Positions 40,829 to 50,532 are shown, numbered from the stretch's first letter. The stretch is 64,000 nucleotides of DNA from Microbacterium testaceum StLB037 (GCF_900104345.1 NZ_FNJN01000005.1:124001-188000); one strand, 5' to 3'. Translations and numbers: made by a program. Notes: a model not told the origin generated them from the sequence alone.

Positions 40829-42229
40829 ATGAGCAGCTCATCCGCCCCCGGCGTCGACGCCTCGACGTCGCCGCCCGTCGCCAAACGGTCCGTCGGCGAC
40901 CTCGCCCGCGCCGCCGTCTCGGGCTGGCTCGGCACCGCGCTGGAGTTCATGGACTTCCAGCTCTACTCGCTCGCCGCAGCCCTCGTCTTCAGCCAGATCT
41001 TCTTCGCCGGCGGCGACGCCGCGATGGCGGTCGTTCTGGCGATGGCCACCTACGGCGTGGGCTACGTGGCCCGCCCGGTCGGCGCCTTCTTCTTCGCCCG
41101 CATCGGCGACAAGATCGGCCGCAAGCAGGTGTTGTTCTACACGATCCTGCTCATGGGCGCCGCGACCACCCTGATCGGCGTGCTGCCCACCTACGAGCAG
41201 GTCGGCATCCTGGCCCCGATCCTGCTCGTGGTGCTCCGCCTCGCCCAGGGCTTCGGCGCCGGAGCCGAGATCTCGGGCGCGGGCGTCATGCTCGCCGAGT
41301 ACGCCCCCGACAACCGCCGCGGCGTCGTCGCCTCGCTCGTCGCGCTCGGCACCAACTGCGGGACGCTGTTCGCCTCGGGCATCTGGGCGATCCTGCTCGC
41401 CGTGATGATGGAAAGCGACGTCATCGCGTGGGGCTGGCGCATCCCCTTCATCGGCAGCGCCGTCATCATGCTCTTCGCCCTCTGGGTGCGCTTCAATCTC
41501 AAAGAGAGCCCCGTCTTCGAGGAGCGCACCGACGTCGTCGACGGCAAGGCGCTCTCGCGCGCCGAGCTGCACAAGGTCGCCACCGAGACCAACGACATCC
41601 GCACGCTCGAGTCGCTGCAGAAGAAGCCCCTCAAGGCCGTGCTCGTGTCGTTCTTGCTGCGCTTCGGCCAGGCCGGCAACTCCGGCATCGTGCAGACCTA
41701 CCTCATCTCGTTCATCACGATCACCCTCGCGATCTCGAAAGAGGTCGGCCCCGAGATCGTCATCGTCTCGTCGCTGATCGGGTTCCTCACGATCCCGCTC
41801 GTCGGCTTCCTCGGCGACAAGTTCGGCCGCCGCCGCATGTACATCGTCATGTCGGCGCTGTCGCTCGTGCTGATCGTGCCGACGCTGCTGATGATCAACT
41901 CCCGCGAGGTCGGTGCGATCTTCGTCGGCTACGCGCTCATCCACAACATCTCGGTGCTGGGCCTGGCGTCGATGGAGAACATCTCGATCCCCGAGATCTT
42001 CGGCGCCCGCAACCGCTACACCCTCACCGCCGTCGTGCGCGAGGTCGCCGCGATCGTCGCCACCGGCATCGGCCCGGTCATCGCCGCCGCGTGGGTGGCC
42101 GCAGCCACCGGCAGCATCGTGCCGATCATGGTGCTCATGGGCGTGTTCACCGCCGCGGCGCTGGTCGCCGCGATCGTGGCCCCCGAGTGGACCGGTCGCG
42201 ATCTGCGGGATCCCCGCCCCGCGATGTGA
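40829..42229 (+). CDS. MFS transporter of the metabolite:H+ symporter (MHS) type
   Basis: The protein is 466 residues with twelve membrane segments. The motifs ARIGDKIGRKQVLFYTILLMG (loop 2-3), LRLAQGFGAGAEISGAGVMLAEYAP and GDKFGRRRMYIVM are typical of the MHS group (KgtP, ProP, ShiA relatives) that import carboxylates. Within this operon it should import the aldonate or uronate substrate with protons. GAAGGAGTAATCCG before the ATG is an excellent ribosome-binding site. A 240-base very GC-rich gap with two GCCCCGGGGC palindromes (42354 and 42416) follows it; I see no gene there. Confidence 0.94.
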   Translation: MSSSSAPGVDASTSPPVAKRSVGDLARAAVSGWLGTALEFMDFQLYSLAAALVFSQIFFAGGDAAMAVVLAMATYGVGYVARPVGAFFFARIGDKIGRKQVLFYTILLMGAATTLIGVLPTYEQVGILAPILLVVLRLAQGFGAGAEISGAGVMLAEYAPDNRRGVVASLVALGTNCGTLFASGIWAILLAVMMESDVIAWGWRIPFIGSAVIMLFALWVRFNLKESPVFEERTDVVDGKALSRAELHKVATETNDIRTLESLQKKPLKAVLVSFLLRFGQAGNSGIVQTYLISFITITLAISKEVGPEIVIVSSLIGFLTIPLVGFLGDKFGRRRMYIVMSALSLVLIVPTLLMINSREVGAIFVGYALIHNISVLGLASMENISIPEIFGARNRYTLTAVVREVAAIVATGIGPVIAAAWVAAATGSIVPIMVLMGVFTAAALVAAIVAPEWTGRDLRDPRPAM

Positions 42230-42469
42230 TCCCGCGGGGTCGCTCTCGAGCGGCCCCGCACCCGGGCGGGTTCGTGACGGCGGACCCGCCCGGCATCCCT
42301 CTCCTCCCTCGTCCTCCCGGGGCGTTCGGCGTGGCCCCGGGTCCGCGTACGACGCCCCGGGGCCGGCTCCGACGCCCCCGCGCGTGCGGCGCTGCTCCCT
42401 CCAGCGCCCCGGGGCCACGAATCGTGCCCCGCTCCGACCCGCCGCCTCCCTCCGCCAGAAAGTCCGCAC

Positions 42470-43696
42470 ATGAGCATCGCCTCCGTCGACGTCATCGTCA
42501 CCAGCCCCGGCCGCAACTTCGTCACCCTGAAGATCACTACGAGCGACGGCGTCGTCGGATGGGGGGATGCCACCCTCAACGGCCGCGAGCTGTCGGTGGC
42601 GTCGTACCTCTCCGACCACCTCGCCTCGATGCTCATCGGCCGCGACGAGGATCGCATCGAAGACACCTGGCAGTACCTGTACCGCGGTGCCTACTGGCGT
42701 CGCGGACCCGTCACCATGGCCGCCATCGCGGCCGTCGACATGGCGCTGTGGGACATCAAGGCCAAGAAGGCCGGGATGCCGCTGTACCAGCTACTCGGAG
42801 GCGCGAGCCGCGACGGCGTGCGTGTCTACGCCCACGCCTCGGGCACCGACTTCGAGGCCCTCTCGAACGCGATCACCGGATACCGCGAGCTCGGTTTCAC
42901 CGCCGTGCGCGTGCAGACGGGCGTCCCCGGCCTCGGGCAGATCTACGGCGTCTCGGCCGCGGGCCCGGGCGTGCGCTACGACTACGAGCCCGCGAAGCGC
43001 TCGGGCGACCGCCCCGCCGAAGAGACCTGGGACACCCGCCAGTACCTCAACCACATGCCCGGGGTGTTCGCGAAGATCCGCGAGGAGTTCGGCACCGACC
43101 TGCGCCTCCTCCACGACGGTCACCACCGCATGTCGCCGATCGAGGCCGCCCGCTTCGCGAAGGACGTCGAGCCCTACGACCTGTTCTGGCTCGAAGACGC
43201 CACCCCCGGCGAAGACCAGACGGCGCTGCGCCTCATCCGTCAGCACTCGACCACCCCGCTCGCGATCGGCGAGGTGTTCAACACCGTGTACGACTACCAG
43301 ACGCTCATCACCGAGCGCCTGATCGACTACGTGCGCTCGGCCGTCACCCACACCGGCGGCATCACCGCGATGAAGAAGCTCCTCGATTTCGCCGCGATCT
43401 ACGGCATCCGCTCCGGCATCCACGGTCCCACCGACATCTCGCCCGTCGGCATGGCGGCGGCCCTGCACCTGGATCTCGCGATCCACAACTTCGGCATCCA
43501 GGAGTACATGCCGCACAACGAGCAGACGCTCGAGGTGTTCCAGACCTCTTTCACCTTCGACAAGGGCTTCCTGCACCCCGGCGACCAGCCCGGTCTTGGC
43601 GTCGAGCTCGACGAAGAGGCCGCCGGCGCGTTCGAGTACACGAAGGCGTACCTGCCCGTGAACCGCCTCCTCGACGGGACCGTCCATGACTGGTGA
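42470..43696 (+). CDS. manD: D-mannonate dehydratase, enolase superfamily (ManD/RspA type)
   Basis: The protein is 408 residues with the enolase-superfamily capping domain ([30 protein letters not shown]) and barrel. Characteristic ManD blocks are [27 protein letters not shown], the [11 protein letters not shown] metal-ligand region, [20 protein letters not shown] and [13 protein letters not shown]. The magnesium ligands Asp, Glu and Glu are in place. It dehydrates D-mannonate to 2-keto-3-deoxy-D-gluconate, replacing the unrelated UxuA. It overlaps the KDPG aldolase gene by 11 bases. Confidence 0.93.
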   Translation: MSIASVDVIVTSPGRNFVTLKITTSDGVVGWGDATLNGRELSVASYLSDHLASMLIGRDEDRIEDTWQYLYRGAYWRRGPVTMAAIAAVDMALWDIKAKKAGMPLYQLLGGASRDGVRVYAHASGTDFEALSNAITGYRELGFTAVRVQTGVPGLGQIYGVSAAGPGVRYDYEPAKRSGDRPAEETWDTRQYLNHMPGVFAKIREEFGTDLRLLHDGHHRMSPIEAARFAKDVEPYDLFWLEDATPGEDQTALRLIRQHSTTPLAIGEVFNTVYDYQTLITERLIDYVRSAVTHTGGITAMKKLLDFAAIYGIRSGIHGPTDISPVGMAAALHLDLAIHNFGIQEYMPHNEQTLEVFQTSFTFDKGFLHPGDQPGLGVELDEEAAGAFEYTKAYLPVNRLLDGTVHDW

Positions 43697-44324
43697 GCTC
43701 CCCTCCCGCACCGTCGCCTCGAAGCTCGTCGTCGTCGCCCGGGCGTCCGCCGCGTCGGATTACGCGCCGGTGCTCGCCGCTCTCGCCGAGGCGGGCGTGC
43801 AGAGCGTCGAGCTGACGCTCACGACGCCGGGCACCTTCGACGCCTTCGCCGACCTGCGCTCGTCGTTCGACGGCGACCTCGGCATCGGCACGGTCACGAA
43901 CCTCGACCAGCTCGAGCGCGCGATCGCCGTCGGCGCCGACTACGTCGTCACCCCCATCACCTCGACCGCCCTCGTCGAGCGCGCGGTCGCCGCCGGCATG
44001 CCGATCGTCCCGGGTGGTCTCACTCCCACCGAGCTGTTCGCCTCGTGGTCGGCGGGCGCCTCGGCGGTGAAGGTGTTCCCGGCCGGACAGGTCGGCCCCG
44101 GCTACCTGAAGGACCTGCGCGGACCGTTCCCCGACATCGCGGTCGTCCCCTCGGGAGGGGTGGATGCCGACAGCGCGGCCGCCTGGCTCGCGGCGGGCGC
44201 CGTGGCGGTCAGCGTCGGCGGTCCACTTCTCGGCGATGCGTTCCGCGGCGGCGACCTGGGTGCGCTCCGCGAGCGGGCCGAGCGGTTCGTCGCGGTGTGC
44301 GCCGGATCGGACGTACCCGCGTGA
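43686..44324 (+). CDS. eda: 2-keto-3-deoxy-6-phosphogluconate (KDPG/KHG) aldolase
   Basis: The protein is 212 residues. [10 protein letters not shown] holds the acid-base glutamate (Glu42) and [12 protein letters not shown] the Schiff-base lysine (Lys129); GIGTV and VPGG phosphate-site loops are present. It cleaves KDPG to pyruvate and glyceraldehyde-3-phosphate. The start lies inside the 3' end of manD, and the stop overlaps the kinase start (GTGA), so the three genes are translationally linked. One position differs from E. coli Eda (VELT in place of VEVT), a minor change. Confidence 0.94.
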   Translation: MTGELPSRTVASKLVVVARASAASDYAPVLAALAEAGVQSVELTLTTPGTFDAFADLRSSFDGDLGIGTVTNLDQLERAIAVGADYVVTPITSTALVERAVAAGMPIVPGGLTPTELFASWSAGASAVKVFPAGQVGPGYLKDLRGPFPDIAVVPSGGVDADSAAAWLAAGAVAVSVGGPLLGDAFRGGDLGALRERAERFVAVCAGSDVPA

Positions 44325-45253
44325 CCCGCGTCGTGACCCTCGGCGAGACGATGGCGCTCGCCCGGACGACCGAGGTCGGCTCGCTCCGCCACGCCGCGGG
44401 CCTCGCCCTCGGCATCGGGGGCGCCGAAACCAACGTCGCCGTGGGCCTGCGCCGTCTGGGCGTCGACGCCGCGTGGCTCGGCCGCGTCGGCGACGACCCG
44501 CTCGGCGAGCGCATCGCGCGGGAGCTGCGCGGAGAAGGACTCGACGTGCGCGCGATCGTCGACGCCGCGGCCCCGACGGGCCTGATGCTCAAGGAGCGCC
44601 CGTCCGCGGCATCCACCGCCGTGCACTACTACCGCCGCGGTTCGGCGGGCTCGCGCCTCGCGCCCGACGACCTTCCGGCGGGATGGATCGAGAACGCCGA
44701 TCTGCTGCACGTCACGGGCATCACGCCCCTGCTGTCCGACACCGCTCGCGCGACCGTGCTCGCGGCCGTCGAGCGCGCCCGCGCCGCCGGCGTTCCCGTC
44801 AGCTTCGACGTCAACTACCGCTCCGCCCTGGCGTCCGCCGTGATCGCGGGGCCGATCCTCCGCGAGATCGCGGCGCTGTCGACCCTCGTGTTCGGCGGGG
44901 TCGAGGAGTTCGCCCTGATGAGCCCGGATGCCGCCGAGTCGCTGCTCGATTCCGGCGTGCAGCACGTGGTGGTCAAGCGCGGCCCGGATGGAGCCGCCGC
45001 CTTCACAACGGCGGGCGCCACCGAGGCCCTGGGCTTCGTCATCGACCCGCTCGACACGGTCGGCGCGGGCGACGCGTTCGTCGCGGGCTACCTCAGCGCC
45101 CACCTCGAGGGCCTCGACGTGGCCGACACGCTGGTGCGCGCCAACGCCTGCGGCGCGATGGCCTGCCTCGTGCCCGGCGACTGGGAGGCCGCGCCCACGC
45201 GCCGCGACCTCGAGCGTTTCCTCGCCGGCGGCGGGGATCCGGTGCGGCGCTGA
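44321..45253 (+). CDS. kdgK: 2-keto-3-deoxygluconate kinase (PfkB family)
   Basis: The protein is 310 residues from the GTG at 44321, overlapping the aldolase stop. The PfkB signature appears as LDTVGAGDAFVAGYL with the catalytic Asp; the N-terminal region GGAETNVAVGLRRLG and the YYRRGSAGSRL loop are typical of KDG kinases. It phosphorylates KDG to KDPG with ATP, the step between ManD and the aldolase. It is the last gene of the operon; a CGGCTCGT/ACGAGCCG inverted repeat near 45305-45352 may mark its end. Confidence 0.93.
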   Translation: MTRVVTLGETMALARTTEVGSLRHAAGLALGIGGAETNVAVGLRRLGVDAAWLGRVGDDPLGERIARELRGEGLDVRAIVDAAAPTGLMLKERPSAASTAVHYYRRGSAGSRLAPDDLPAGWIENADLLHVTGITPLLSDTARATVLAAVERARAAGVPVSFDVNYRSALASAVIAGPILREIAALSTLVFGGVEEFALMSPDAAESLLDSGVQHVVVKRGPDGAAAFTTAGATEALGFVIDPLDTVGAGDAFVAGYLSAHLEGLDVADTLVRANACGAMACLVPGDWEAAPTRRDLERFLAGGGDPVRR

Positions 45254-45372
45254 CGTGGGCGCCGGCCACCTCCCGGAGGTCACGCCCTCCGCGCGACGGT
45301 GCACGGCTCGTTCGTGTGATCTCGCGCGGATCGCGTGCCCTCGATGACGAGCCGCGGATGCCTCGACCCGGG

Positions 45373-45729
45373 CTACGGCCGCAGCGGCAGCAACGCGCTG
45401 AGGTCGGCGCGCACGCCCGAGGCGACGATGCGGCCGGCGGTCACGGCATCCGCCCACTTCTCTTGGCCCGTGGCGACGGCGATCCAGGTTGCGGCATCGG
45501 TCTCGACCACGTTGGGCGGAGTGCCGCGCGTGTGCCGGGGGCCCTCGATCACCTGCACCGCGCCGAAGGGCGGCACGCGCATCTCGACCGAGTTGCCGGG
45601 GGCCTTCTCGACGAGCAGCTGCAGCAGGTAGCGCACAGCCGTGGCGGTCGCCGGGCGCGGGGCGTCTCCGGCAGCGACCGCGGCGAGCGCGGCACGGCCG
45701 TCTCCGGTTTCGATGCGGCGGGGAGGCAT
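45373..45729 (-). CDS. Sterol-carrier-like (SCP2 fold) family protein
   Basis: The protein is 118 residues from the ATG at 45729. The block [49 protein letters not shown] is the signature of a small actinobacterial SCP2-like family that is usually found next to purD or purF, as here. It lacks a membrane anchor. A hydrophobic ligand-binding role is inferred from the fold only. It is divergent from purD, with a repeat-rich 288-base spacer. Confidence 0.92.
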   Translation of the reverse strand: MPPRRIETGDGRAALAAVAAGDAPRPATATAVRYLLQLLVEKAPGNSVEMRVPPFGAVQVIEGPRHTRGTPPNVVETDAATWIAVATGQEKWADAVTAGRIVASGVRADLSALLPLRP

Positions 45730-45783
45730 GGCATCCACGCTACCGGCGGGCCAGTGGCGGGGGCGCCGCGCGGCGCGTCGCGG

Positions 45784-45973
45784 CACAACGCAGGAGATCG
45801 GCGCGCGAACACGGGAGAACCGCCGGCCCGGGCGCGCCCTGTCGCCGGGTCTCCTGCATTGTGTCGGGGCGTCTCCCTCGAAACCCACCGCGACACAACG
45901 CAGGAGAACATGCGCCTGCGAAGCCAAGCGTGCCCGCCCGATGCGGCCGGACGGTCGCGCGTCCTGCGTTGCG
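45784..45973. repeat. Two tandem 80-base units bounded by inverted CACAACGCAGGAGA repeats
   Basis: The word CACAACGCAGGAGA occurs at 45784-45797 and 45894-45907 on the plus strand. It occurs inverted at 45850-45863 (one mismatch) and 45961-45973 (degenerate end). Each plus/minus pair bounds a unit of 80 bases, and the two units are 30 bases apart. The interiors are GC-rich and not closely alike. It fills most of the spacer between the SCP2-like gene and purD. No open reading frame is convincing. Confidence 0.8.
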
Positions 45974-46005
45974 CCCGCGGCGCGAAGGTGCGATCCCGCG
46001 CTCGG

Positions 46006-46011
46006 TAGGCT
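46006..46011 (+). promoter_or_regulatory. -10 element for leaderless purD
   Basis: TAGGCT lies six bases before the GTG at 46018 with no Shine-Dalgarno between, the pattern of actinobacterial leaderless transcripts. Confidence 0.6.
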
Positions 46012-46017
46012 GTCCGC

Positions 46018-47289
46018 GTGAGAATCCTGGTCCTCGGTTCGGGCGCGCGCGAGCACGCCATCATCCTCGCGCTGCGCTCCGAAGAGGAGTCGCACGCGAT
46101 CTTCGCCGCCCCCGGCAACGCCGGAATCGCCCGCGAAGCGCACCTCGTCGACGTCGACCCGATGGACCCCACCGCCGTCCTGACCTTCGCGAAGAACGAG
46201 GCGATCGACCTCGTCGTCGTCGGCCCCGAAGCGCCCCTCGTCGCGGGCGTCGCCGACCCGCTGCGCGCGCACGGCATCCCCGTGTTCGGCCCGGGCAAGG
46301 CCGCGGCCCAGCTCGAGGGGTCGAAGACCTACGCGAAGCGGATCATGGATGCCGCGGGCGTCCCCACCGGCGGATCGGTCCGCGCGCACGACACCGCCGC
46401 CGTCGAGGCCGCCCTCGACCGGTTCGGCGCCCCGTACGTGGTCAAGGCCGACGGTCTGGCCGCGGGTAAGGGCGTCATCGTGACCTCCGACCGCGCGGCG
46501 GCCCTGGCTCACGCCAAGAGCTACCTGCCGAGCGGCGCCGTGCTGATCGAGGAGTTCCTCTCGGGCCCCGAGGTCTCGCTCTTCTTCCTGAGCGACGGCG
46601 ACCACGTCGCCCCCCTCAGCCCCGCCCAGGACTTCAAGCGCCTGCGCGACGGCGACGAGGGCCCCAACACCGGCGGCATGGGGGCGTACTCGCCCCTCCC
46701 CTGGCTGACGGAGCGCTTCGGCGGCGAGGACGAGTTCGTGGCGCAGGTCACGCGCGACATCGCCGAGCCCGTGATCCGCCAGATGGATGCCGAGGGCACC
46801 CCCTTCATCGGGCTCCTCTACGCCGGGCTCATCCTGACCGAGCAGGGCGTGAAGGTCATCGAGTTCAACGCCCGTTTCGGCGACCCCGAGACGCAGGTCG
46901 TCCTGCCGCGTCTGATCGACCCCCTGTCCCGCCTCCTGCTGGCTGCGGCTTCGGGCACGCTCGAGGATCAGCCGCGTCCCGCTTTCGCCGAGGCGACCGC
47001 GGTCACGGTCGTGCTCGCGAGCGAGGGGTACCCCGAGGCGCCCCTCACCGGTCGCGTGCTGACCGGGATCGACGAAGCCGAAGAGGTCGACGGCGTCCAC
47101 GTCGCCCACGCCGCGACGGCGCTGCGCGACGGCGACCTCGTCGCGACGGGTGGGCGTGTGCTCAGCGTCGTCGCCACCGGCACGACCTTCGGCGAAGCGC
47201 GCGAGGCGGCCTACGCCGGGCTCGAGCGCATCGGGCTCGAGGGCGGGCAGTACCGCACCGACATCGCCGCGCGCGTGGCCCAGGGCTGA
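46018..47289 (+). CDS. purD: Phosphoribosylamine-glycine ligase (GAR synthetase)
   Basis: The protein is 423 residues from a GTG. It begins [14 protein letters not shown] and shows the ATP-grasp core: [37 protein letters not shown] and the metal-binding [13 protein letters not shown]. It joins phosphoribosylamine and glycine with ATP, the second step of purine synthesis and the direct consumer of the PurF product. It is alone on its transcript, away from purM-purF, separated from them by the inserted aldonate operon. Confidence 0.97.
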   Translation: MRILVLGSGAREHAIILALRSEEESHAIFAAPGNAGIAREAHLVDVDPMDPTAVLTFAKNEAIDLVVVGPEAPLVAGVADPLRAHGIPVFGPGKAAAQLEGSKTYAKRIMDAAGVPTGGSVRAHDTAAVEAALDRFGAPYVVKADGLAAGKGVIVTSDRAAALAHAKSYLPSGAVLIEEFLSGPEVSLFFLSDGDHVAPLSPAQDFKRLRDGDEGPNTGGMGAYSPLPWLTERFGGEDEFVAQVTRDIAEPVIRQMDAEGTPFIGLLYAGLILTEQGVKVIEFNARFGDPETQVVLPRLIDPLSRLLLAAASGTLEDQPRPAFAEATAVTVVLASEGYPEAPLTGRVLTGIDEAEEVDGVHVAHAATALRDGDLVATGGRVLSVVATGTTFGEAREAAYAGLERIGLEGGQYRTDIAARVAQG

Positions 47290-47368
47290 CGGGCCCGACC
47301 CGTTCCGCCGACCCGCGGTCGCCCCCTCGGCGAACCGCTTCGTGCTCGACCCGGGCCGCGCGCGCCGC

Positions 47369-47374
47369 TAGCGT
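47369..47374 (+). promoter_or_regulatory. -10 element for a leaderless start at 47382
   Basis: TAGCGT is followed by seven bases and the ATG at 47382; there is no Shine-Dalgarno. Confidence 0.5.
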
Positions 47375-47381
47375 GTGGGCC

Positions 47382-47723
47382 ATGGCCGACAGGGATGCCA
47401 CGGCACGGGGCCGTGAGATCTTCGACCCGATCGCCGAACGCCAGTGCGACCTGCCGGGCGTCGACATCGGGCGGATCTTCGGCACCGAGGGGCTGCGCAT
47501 CCGCGCGAAGGTCTTCGCGTTCGTCGTCCACAGCGGCTCGCTCGTCGTGAAACTGCCCGAGGAGCGGGTCGGCGAGATCGTCGACGAGGGGATCGCCGGC
47601 CCCATGATCATGCGGGGGCGCCCGCTGCGCGAGTGGGCTGAGGTCCCGGTCGACGCGGGAGCTGCGCGCTGGAACCAGCTCATCGACGAAGCGCGAGCCT
47701 TCGTCGACGCGATCACGCCGTAG
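47382..47723 (+). CDS. TfoX/Sxy N-terminal-domain-like small protein
   Basis: The protein is 113 residues. The pattern fits the stand-alone TfoX_N/MmcQ-like fold found in many actinobacteria: FDPIAERQCDLPGVDIGRIFGTEGLRIRAKVFAFVVHSGSLVVKLPEERVGEIVDEG and the later GRPLREWAEVPV. In gamma-proteobacteria TfoX regulates competence; the actinobacterial stand-alone versions are uncharacterised. The ATG at 47382 is chosen because of the leaderless -10. The next gene begins 9 bases after its stop, with its own -10 overlapping the stop codon. Confidence 0.83.
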   Translation: MADRDATARGREIFDPIAERQCDLPGVDIGRIFGTEGLRIRAKVFAFVVHSGSLVVKLPEERVGEIVDEGIAGPMIMRGRPLREWAEVPVDAGAARWNQLIDEARAFVDAITP

Positions 47724-47726
47724 CCT
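47721..47726 (+). promoter_or_regulatory. -10 element overlapping a stop codon, for the leaderless methyltransferase gene
   Basis: TAGCCT contains the TAG stop of the upstream gene and lies six bases before the ATG at 47733. The region lacks a Shine-Dalgarno. Confidence 0.55.
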
Positions 47727-47732
47727 CGACCG

Positions 47733-48323
47733 ATGACTTCGACCGCGTACGACGCCCGAGCCGACGAGTACATCGACGCCCTCGGGACGATGGATGCCGT
47801 CCACCCGGTCGACCGGAGCATCGTCGAGGCCTGGGCCACCGCCGTCACCGGCCCCGCGCTCGACGCCGGCTGCGGCCCCGGTCACTGGACGGGGCACCTG
47901 GCCGGACTCGGACTCGACGTGCGGGGCGTCGATCTCGCGCCGCGGTTCGTCTCGCACGCGCGGGCGGCTCATTCCGGCATCCGGTTCGATCTCGGCTCGA
48001 TCGACGAGCTCGAGGTGGAGGACGGTGGGCTCGGCGGCATCCTGTCGTGGTTCTCGACGATCCACCACGAGCCCGCTCGCATCGACGTCCCGCTGCGGGA
48101 GTTCGCCCGAACGCTCCGTCCGGGCGGGCGACTGCTGCTCGGCTTCTTCGTCGGAGAGAGCATCGAGGCGTTCGATCACGCCGTGACCCGCGCCTATCGC
48201 TGGTCCGCCGCTGAGCTGGGGCGGAGAGCGGATGCCGCGGGCTTCGACATCATCGAGACCCACACGCGCGCGACCCTCGGCGCCCGGCCGGTGGGGGCGC
48301 TGCTGTGCGGGCGGCGGGCGTGA
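47733..48323 (+). CDS. Class I SAM-dependent methyltransferase
   Basis: The protein is 196 residues. Motif I is ALDAGCGPGHWTGHLA, followed by VRGVDLAPRFVSHAR (motif II acidic region), IRFDLGSIDEL, and a late LRPGGRLLLGFF strand with GFDIIETHTR. This is the Methyltransf_11/25 type acting on small molecules; the substrate is unknown. It overlaps the downstream lipoprotein gene by one base (TGATG), so the pair is likely co-expressed. Confidence 0.92.
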   Translation: MTSTAYDARADEYIDALGTMDAVHPVDRSIVEAWATAVTGPALDAGCGPGHWTGHLAGLGLDVRGVDLAPRFVSHARAAHSGIRFDLGSIDELEVEDGGLGGILSWFSTIHHEPARIDVPLREFARTLRPGGRLLLGFFVGESIEAFDHAVTRAYRWSAAELGRRADAAGFDIIETHTRATLGARPVGALLCGRRA

Positions 48324-48832
48324 TGCGGGCGCGGAGTGTTGTCGCGCTCGGGCTGAGCGCCGTGGTCCTGGGGCTCGCGGGGTGCTCCTCGGAGAGGGGG
48401 CGCCAGGACGTCGACGCGGTGCTCTGGCGGCAGACGATGGCGCACGAGAAGGTGGGGGCGCTCCTCGATGTCTCGCAGCGCGAGACCGGGACCGTGCTCA
48501 CGGGGCTCCGGACCGCCGCGTGGGATCGCATGGGACAGACACCACCCGATGTCCGCGAAGGCGCGATGGTCGTCTACGACCTGCACATCGCCGAGCCCAC
48601 CGCTACCTTCTCCGTCTTCCTTTCGTCGGGTCCCCGGCCGGACCTCCCCCGCGATGGCGGCGGGCTCTACAACGGTCCGAGTGAGGTCTACACCTGCTGG
48701 GACGTGACCGCGACGTTCGGCCGGACGCCCGCGACGACGACCCGCGAACTGGGCACGGAGTGCCCGCCGGATCTCGTCGAGCAATTGCCCGACGACGCGG
48801 ACTTCGTCCGGCGCGACGCGTTCGACGGCTGA
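48323..48832 (+). CDS. Lipoprotein of unknown function
   Basis: The protein is 169 residues from the ATG at 48323 (a GTG at 48305 is possible). The signal peptide RARSVVALGLSAVVLGLAGC ends in a lipobox, so it is anchored outside the membrane. The mature part is mixed, with YNGPSEVYTCWDVTATF and a CPPDLVEQL end containing two further cysteines that could pair. No known domain is recognised. The 253-base stretch after it (48833-49085) contains a terminator hairpin and no gene I can support. Confidence 0.83.
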   Translation: MRARSVVALGLSAVVLGLAGCSSERGRQDVDAVLWRQTMAHEKVGALLDVSQRETGTVLTGLRTAAWDRMGQTPPDVREGAMVVYDLHIAEPTATFSVFLSSGPRPDLPRDGGGLYNGPSEVYTCWDVTATFGRTPATTTRELGTECPPDLVEQLPDDADFVRRDAFDG

Positions 48833-49034
48833 GCCCACGGCGACAACGGCGACCACAGATGCGCTTCTCGGCCGGCGGACCCGTCTCGCGGGCTTCGGCA
48901 AAGTCGAACGCGGACTCCCACCGCGTCTCGATCACATGGCAGGACACGTGGCGCTCACGCTGGATCACCCCGGCGTCCCGCTGAGGACGGCGGGAGATGC
49001 GTGATGGACGTCCCCTCACCCTGCGCAAAAGGCT

Positions 49035-49068
49035 CGAGGCCGGTAACCCTCAGGGGTCACCGGCCTCG
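49035..49068. terminator. Terminator of the ice-binding-like protein gene
   Basis: The arms CGAGGCCGGT (49035-49044) and ACCGGCCTCG (49059-49068) pair perfectly; after one mismatch four more pairs extend to a TCAG loop. It lies 18 bases past the stop of the minus-strand gene at 49086. Confidence 0.83.
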
Positions 49069-49085
49069 CGTTCGTGGGGAATCGG

Positions 49086-50333
49086 TCAGGAGCGACGCGC
49101 GCGGCGGCGGGCGATGACGACGACCACGAGCCCTGCGGCGAGCAACCCGCCGGCGAGGGTCATCGCCATCGTCGGATCGGTACCCGTGACGGCGAGTCCA
49201 CCGGGAGTGTTCGCACGCGTGCCCGGGGGCGGAGTCGCGTTTCCAGCCGCCGGAGTGGATGCCGACGGTGCCGGAATCGCGCCGGGCGAAGACGGTGAAG
49301 GGCTGGGCGCGGGTGCAGGCTGACCGACGACGAGGGTGACGGTCTGCGTCGCGTCGGGCGAGGTGCCGTTCGACGCGGTGATGACCACGGCGTAGTCGCC
49401 GGGGGTCGTGGGCGTGCCCGAGATGACGCCGGTGCTGCCGTCGAAGACGAGACCATCAGGCAGCCCGGTCACGGTGACGGTCGGTGTGGGGTTTCCCGCG
49501 GCGGTGATGGTCGCGGTGTAGCCCTCACCGACGGTGGCGTCGCCCGGCGGGGGCGAGGTGATGGTCGGCGCGGTCGTCTCCGACACCGTGCCGGGAGGAG
49601 GGCAACCGGTGGACGCGTTGATCGTGTTGGTGTCGAGGGTCACCGCACCGTTCTGAGCGATGAGTCGGCCCTGGACGGTTGCGCCGGTGGTCGCGGTGAC
49701 GGACTGCTGTGCAAGTACCGTTCCCTGGAAGTCTGCGGCGGTACCGAGGGTGGCCGAACTGCCCACCTGCCAGAACACGTTGCACGAGGTCGCTCCGCCG
49801 GTGATCGTGATCCGGCTCCCGGATCCGATCGTGAGAGTGGATGCCGCCTGGAACACCCACACCGAGTCGGCGTCTCCGGCGAGGGTCAGAGCGCCCGTGT
49901 CGGCGAGGGCCAGAGCGCCACCTGAATAGACGCCGGGCGACAGCGAGAGCCCGTTGAGCTCATCGAGTCCTGTGCGGGTCGGCGTCAGCGAGGCCGCGGT
50001 GCCGTACGCCGTCAGAGCGTCCTGCTGCGCCTGGGCGGCCGCGGCATCGGTCTGGTGGACGGTGCCGTTGACCACGCCGTCCGTCGGGCCACCGAAGCCG
50101 GTGATGGACGTCCCGGGAGAGAGCCCCAGGTCGCCGTTGACGAGGGTGGGGCCGGTGTTGGTGACGGCGCTGGCACCGAGCACTCCGTAGGTGCTGGCGG
50201 TACCGAGATCGACCGGGCCGTCGATGACGGTCGCGGCCGAGGCGGGGGAGATCAACGCGACCCCCATGGCTGCTGCGAGGCCGACACCGGTGGCGGCGAG
50301 AGTGAGGGGGCGGAGAAAACGGGACGTGGCCAT
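49086..50333 (-). CDS. Secreted ice-binding-like (DUF3494) protein with Ig-like domain and LAVTG sorting signal
   Basis: The protein is 415 residues from the ATG at 50333. A signal peptide ends near SPASAA. Residues ~35-240 form the DUF3494 beta-solenoid ([19 protein letters not shown] ... [13 protein letters not shown] ... [15 protein letters not shown] ... [25 protein letters not shown]). A putative Ig (He_PIG-like) domain follows (~262-345, [25 protein letters not shown]), then a Pro/Ser linker, LAVTG, one membrane helix and RRRARR. LAxTG suits class E sortases, so the protein is probably wall-linked. DUF3494 proteins bind ice or act as adhesins. Confidence 0.93.
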   Translation of the reverse strand: MATSRFLRPLTLAATGVGLAAAMGVALISPASAATVIDGPVDLGTASTYGVLGASAVTNTGPTLVNGDLGLSPGTSITGFGGPTDGVVNGTVHQTDAAAAQAQQDALTAYGTAASLTPTRTGLDELNGLSLSPGVYSGGALALADTGALTLAGDADSVWVFQAASTLTIGSGSRITITGGATSCNVFWQVGSSATLGTAADFQGTVLAQQSVTATTGATVQGRLIAQNGAVTLDTNTINASTGCPPPGTVSETTAPTITSPPPGDATVGEGYTATITAAGNPTPTVTVTGLPDGLVFDGSTGVISGTPTTPGDYAVVITASNGTSPDATQTVTLVVGQPAPAPSPSPSSPGAIPAPSASTPAAGNATPPPGTRANTPGGLAVTGTDPTMAMTLAGGLLAAGLVVVVIARRRARRS

Positions 50334-50532
50334 GAGTGGCCCCTGTCTGATGACGAAGAGGCACAAGGGCGAACGTCGACGACACGCGCATGATCTCCGG
50401 TCTTCGAAGTATGCGCCTCTCAGGTTCTCCATAGGCGGATGCACAGACATTGGCGACCAACTGCCAGCTTCGTCCCCGTTCGAAGTCTCCACGGCGTACC
50501 TGACGCGGGGTCCCGACGGCGCAGACGCCGGA

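Noticed and set aside
42230..42469. Gene or regulatory element between the MHS transporter and manD
   Set aside because: The 240 bases are extremely GC-rich with two GCCCCGGGGC palindromes but no frame with a ribosome-binding site and no clear promoter; the operon probably reads through it.
48833..49030. Minus-strand frame containing RWESAFDFAEARETG
   Set aside because: It looks locally protein-like but has no plausible start, runs into antisense of the lipoprotein gene and shows no family resemblance.
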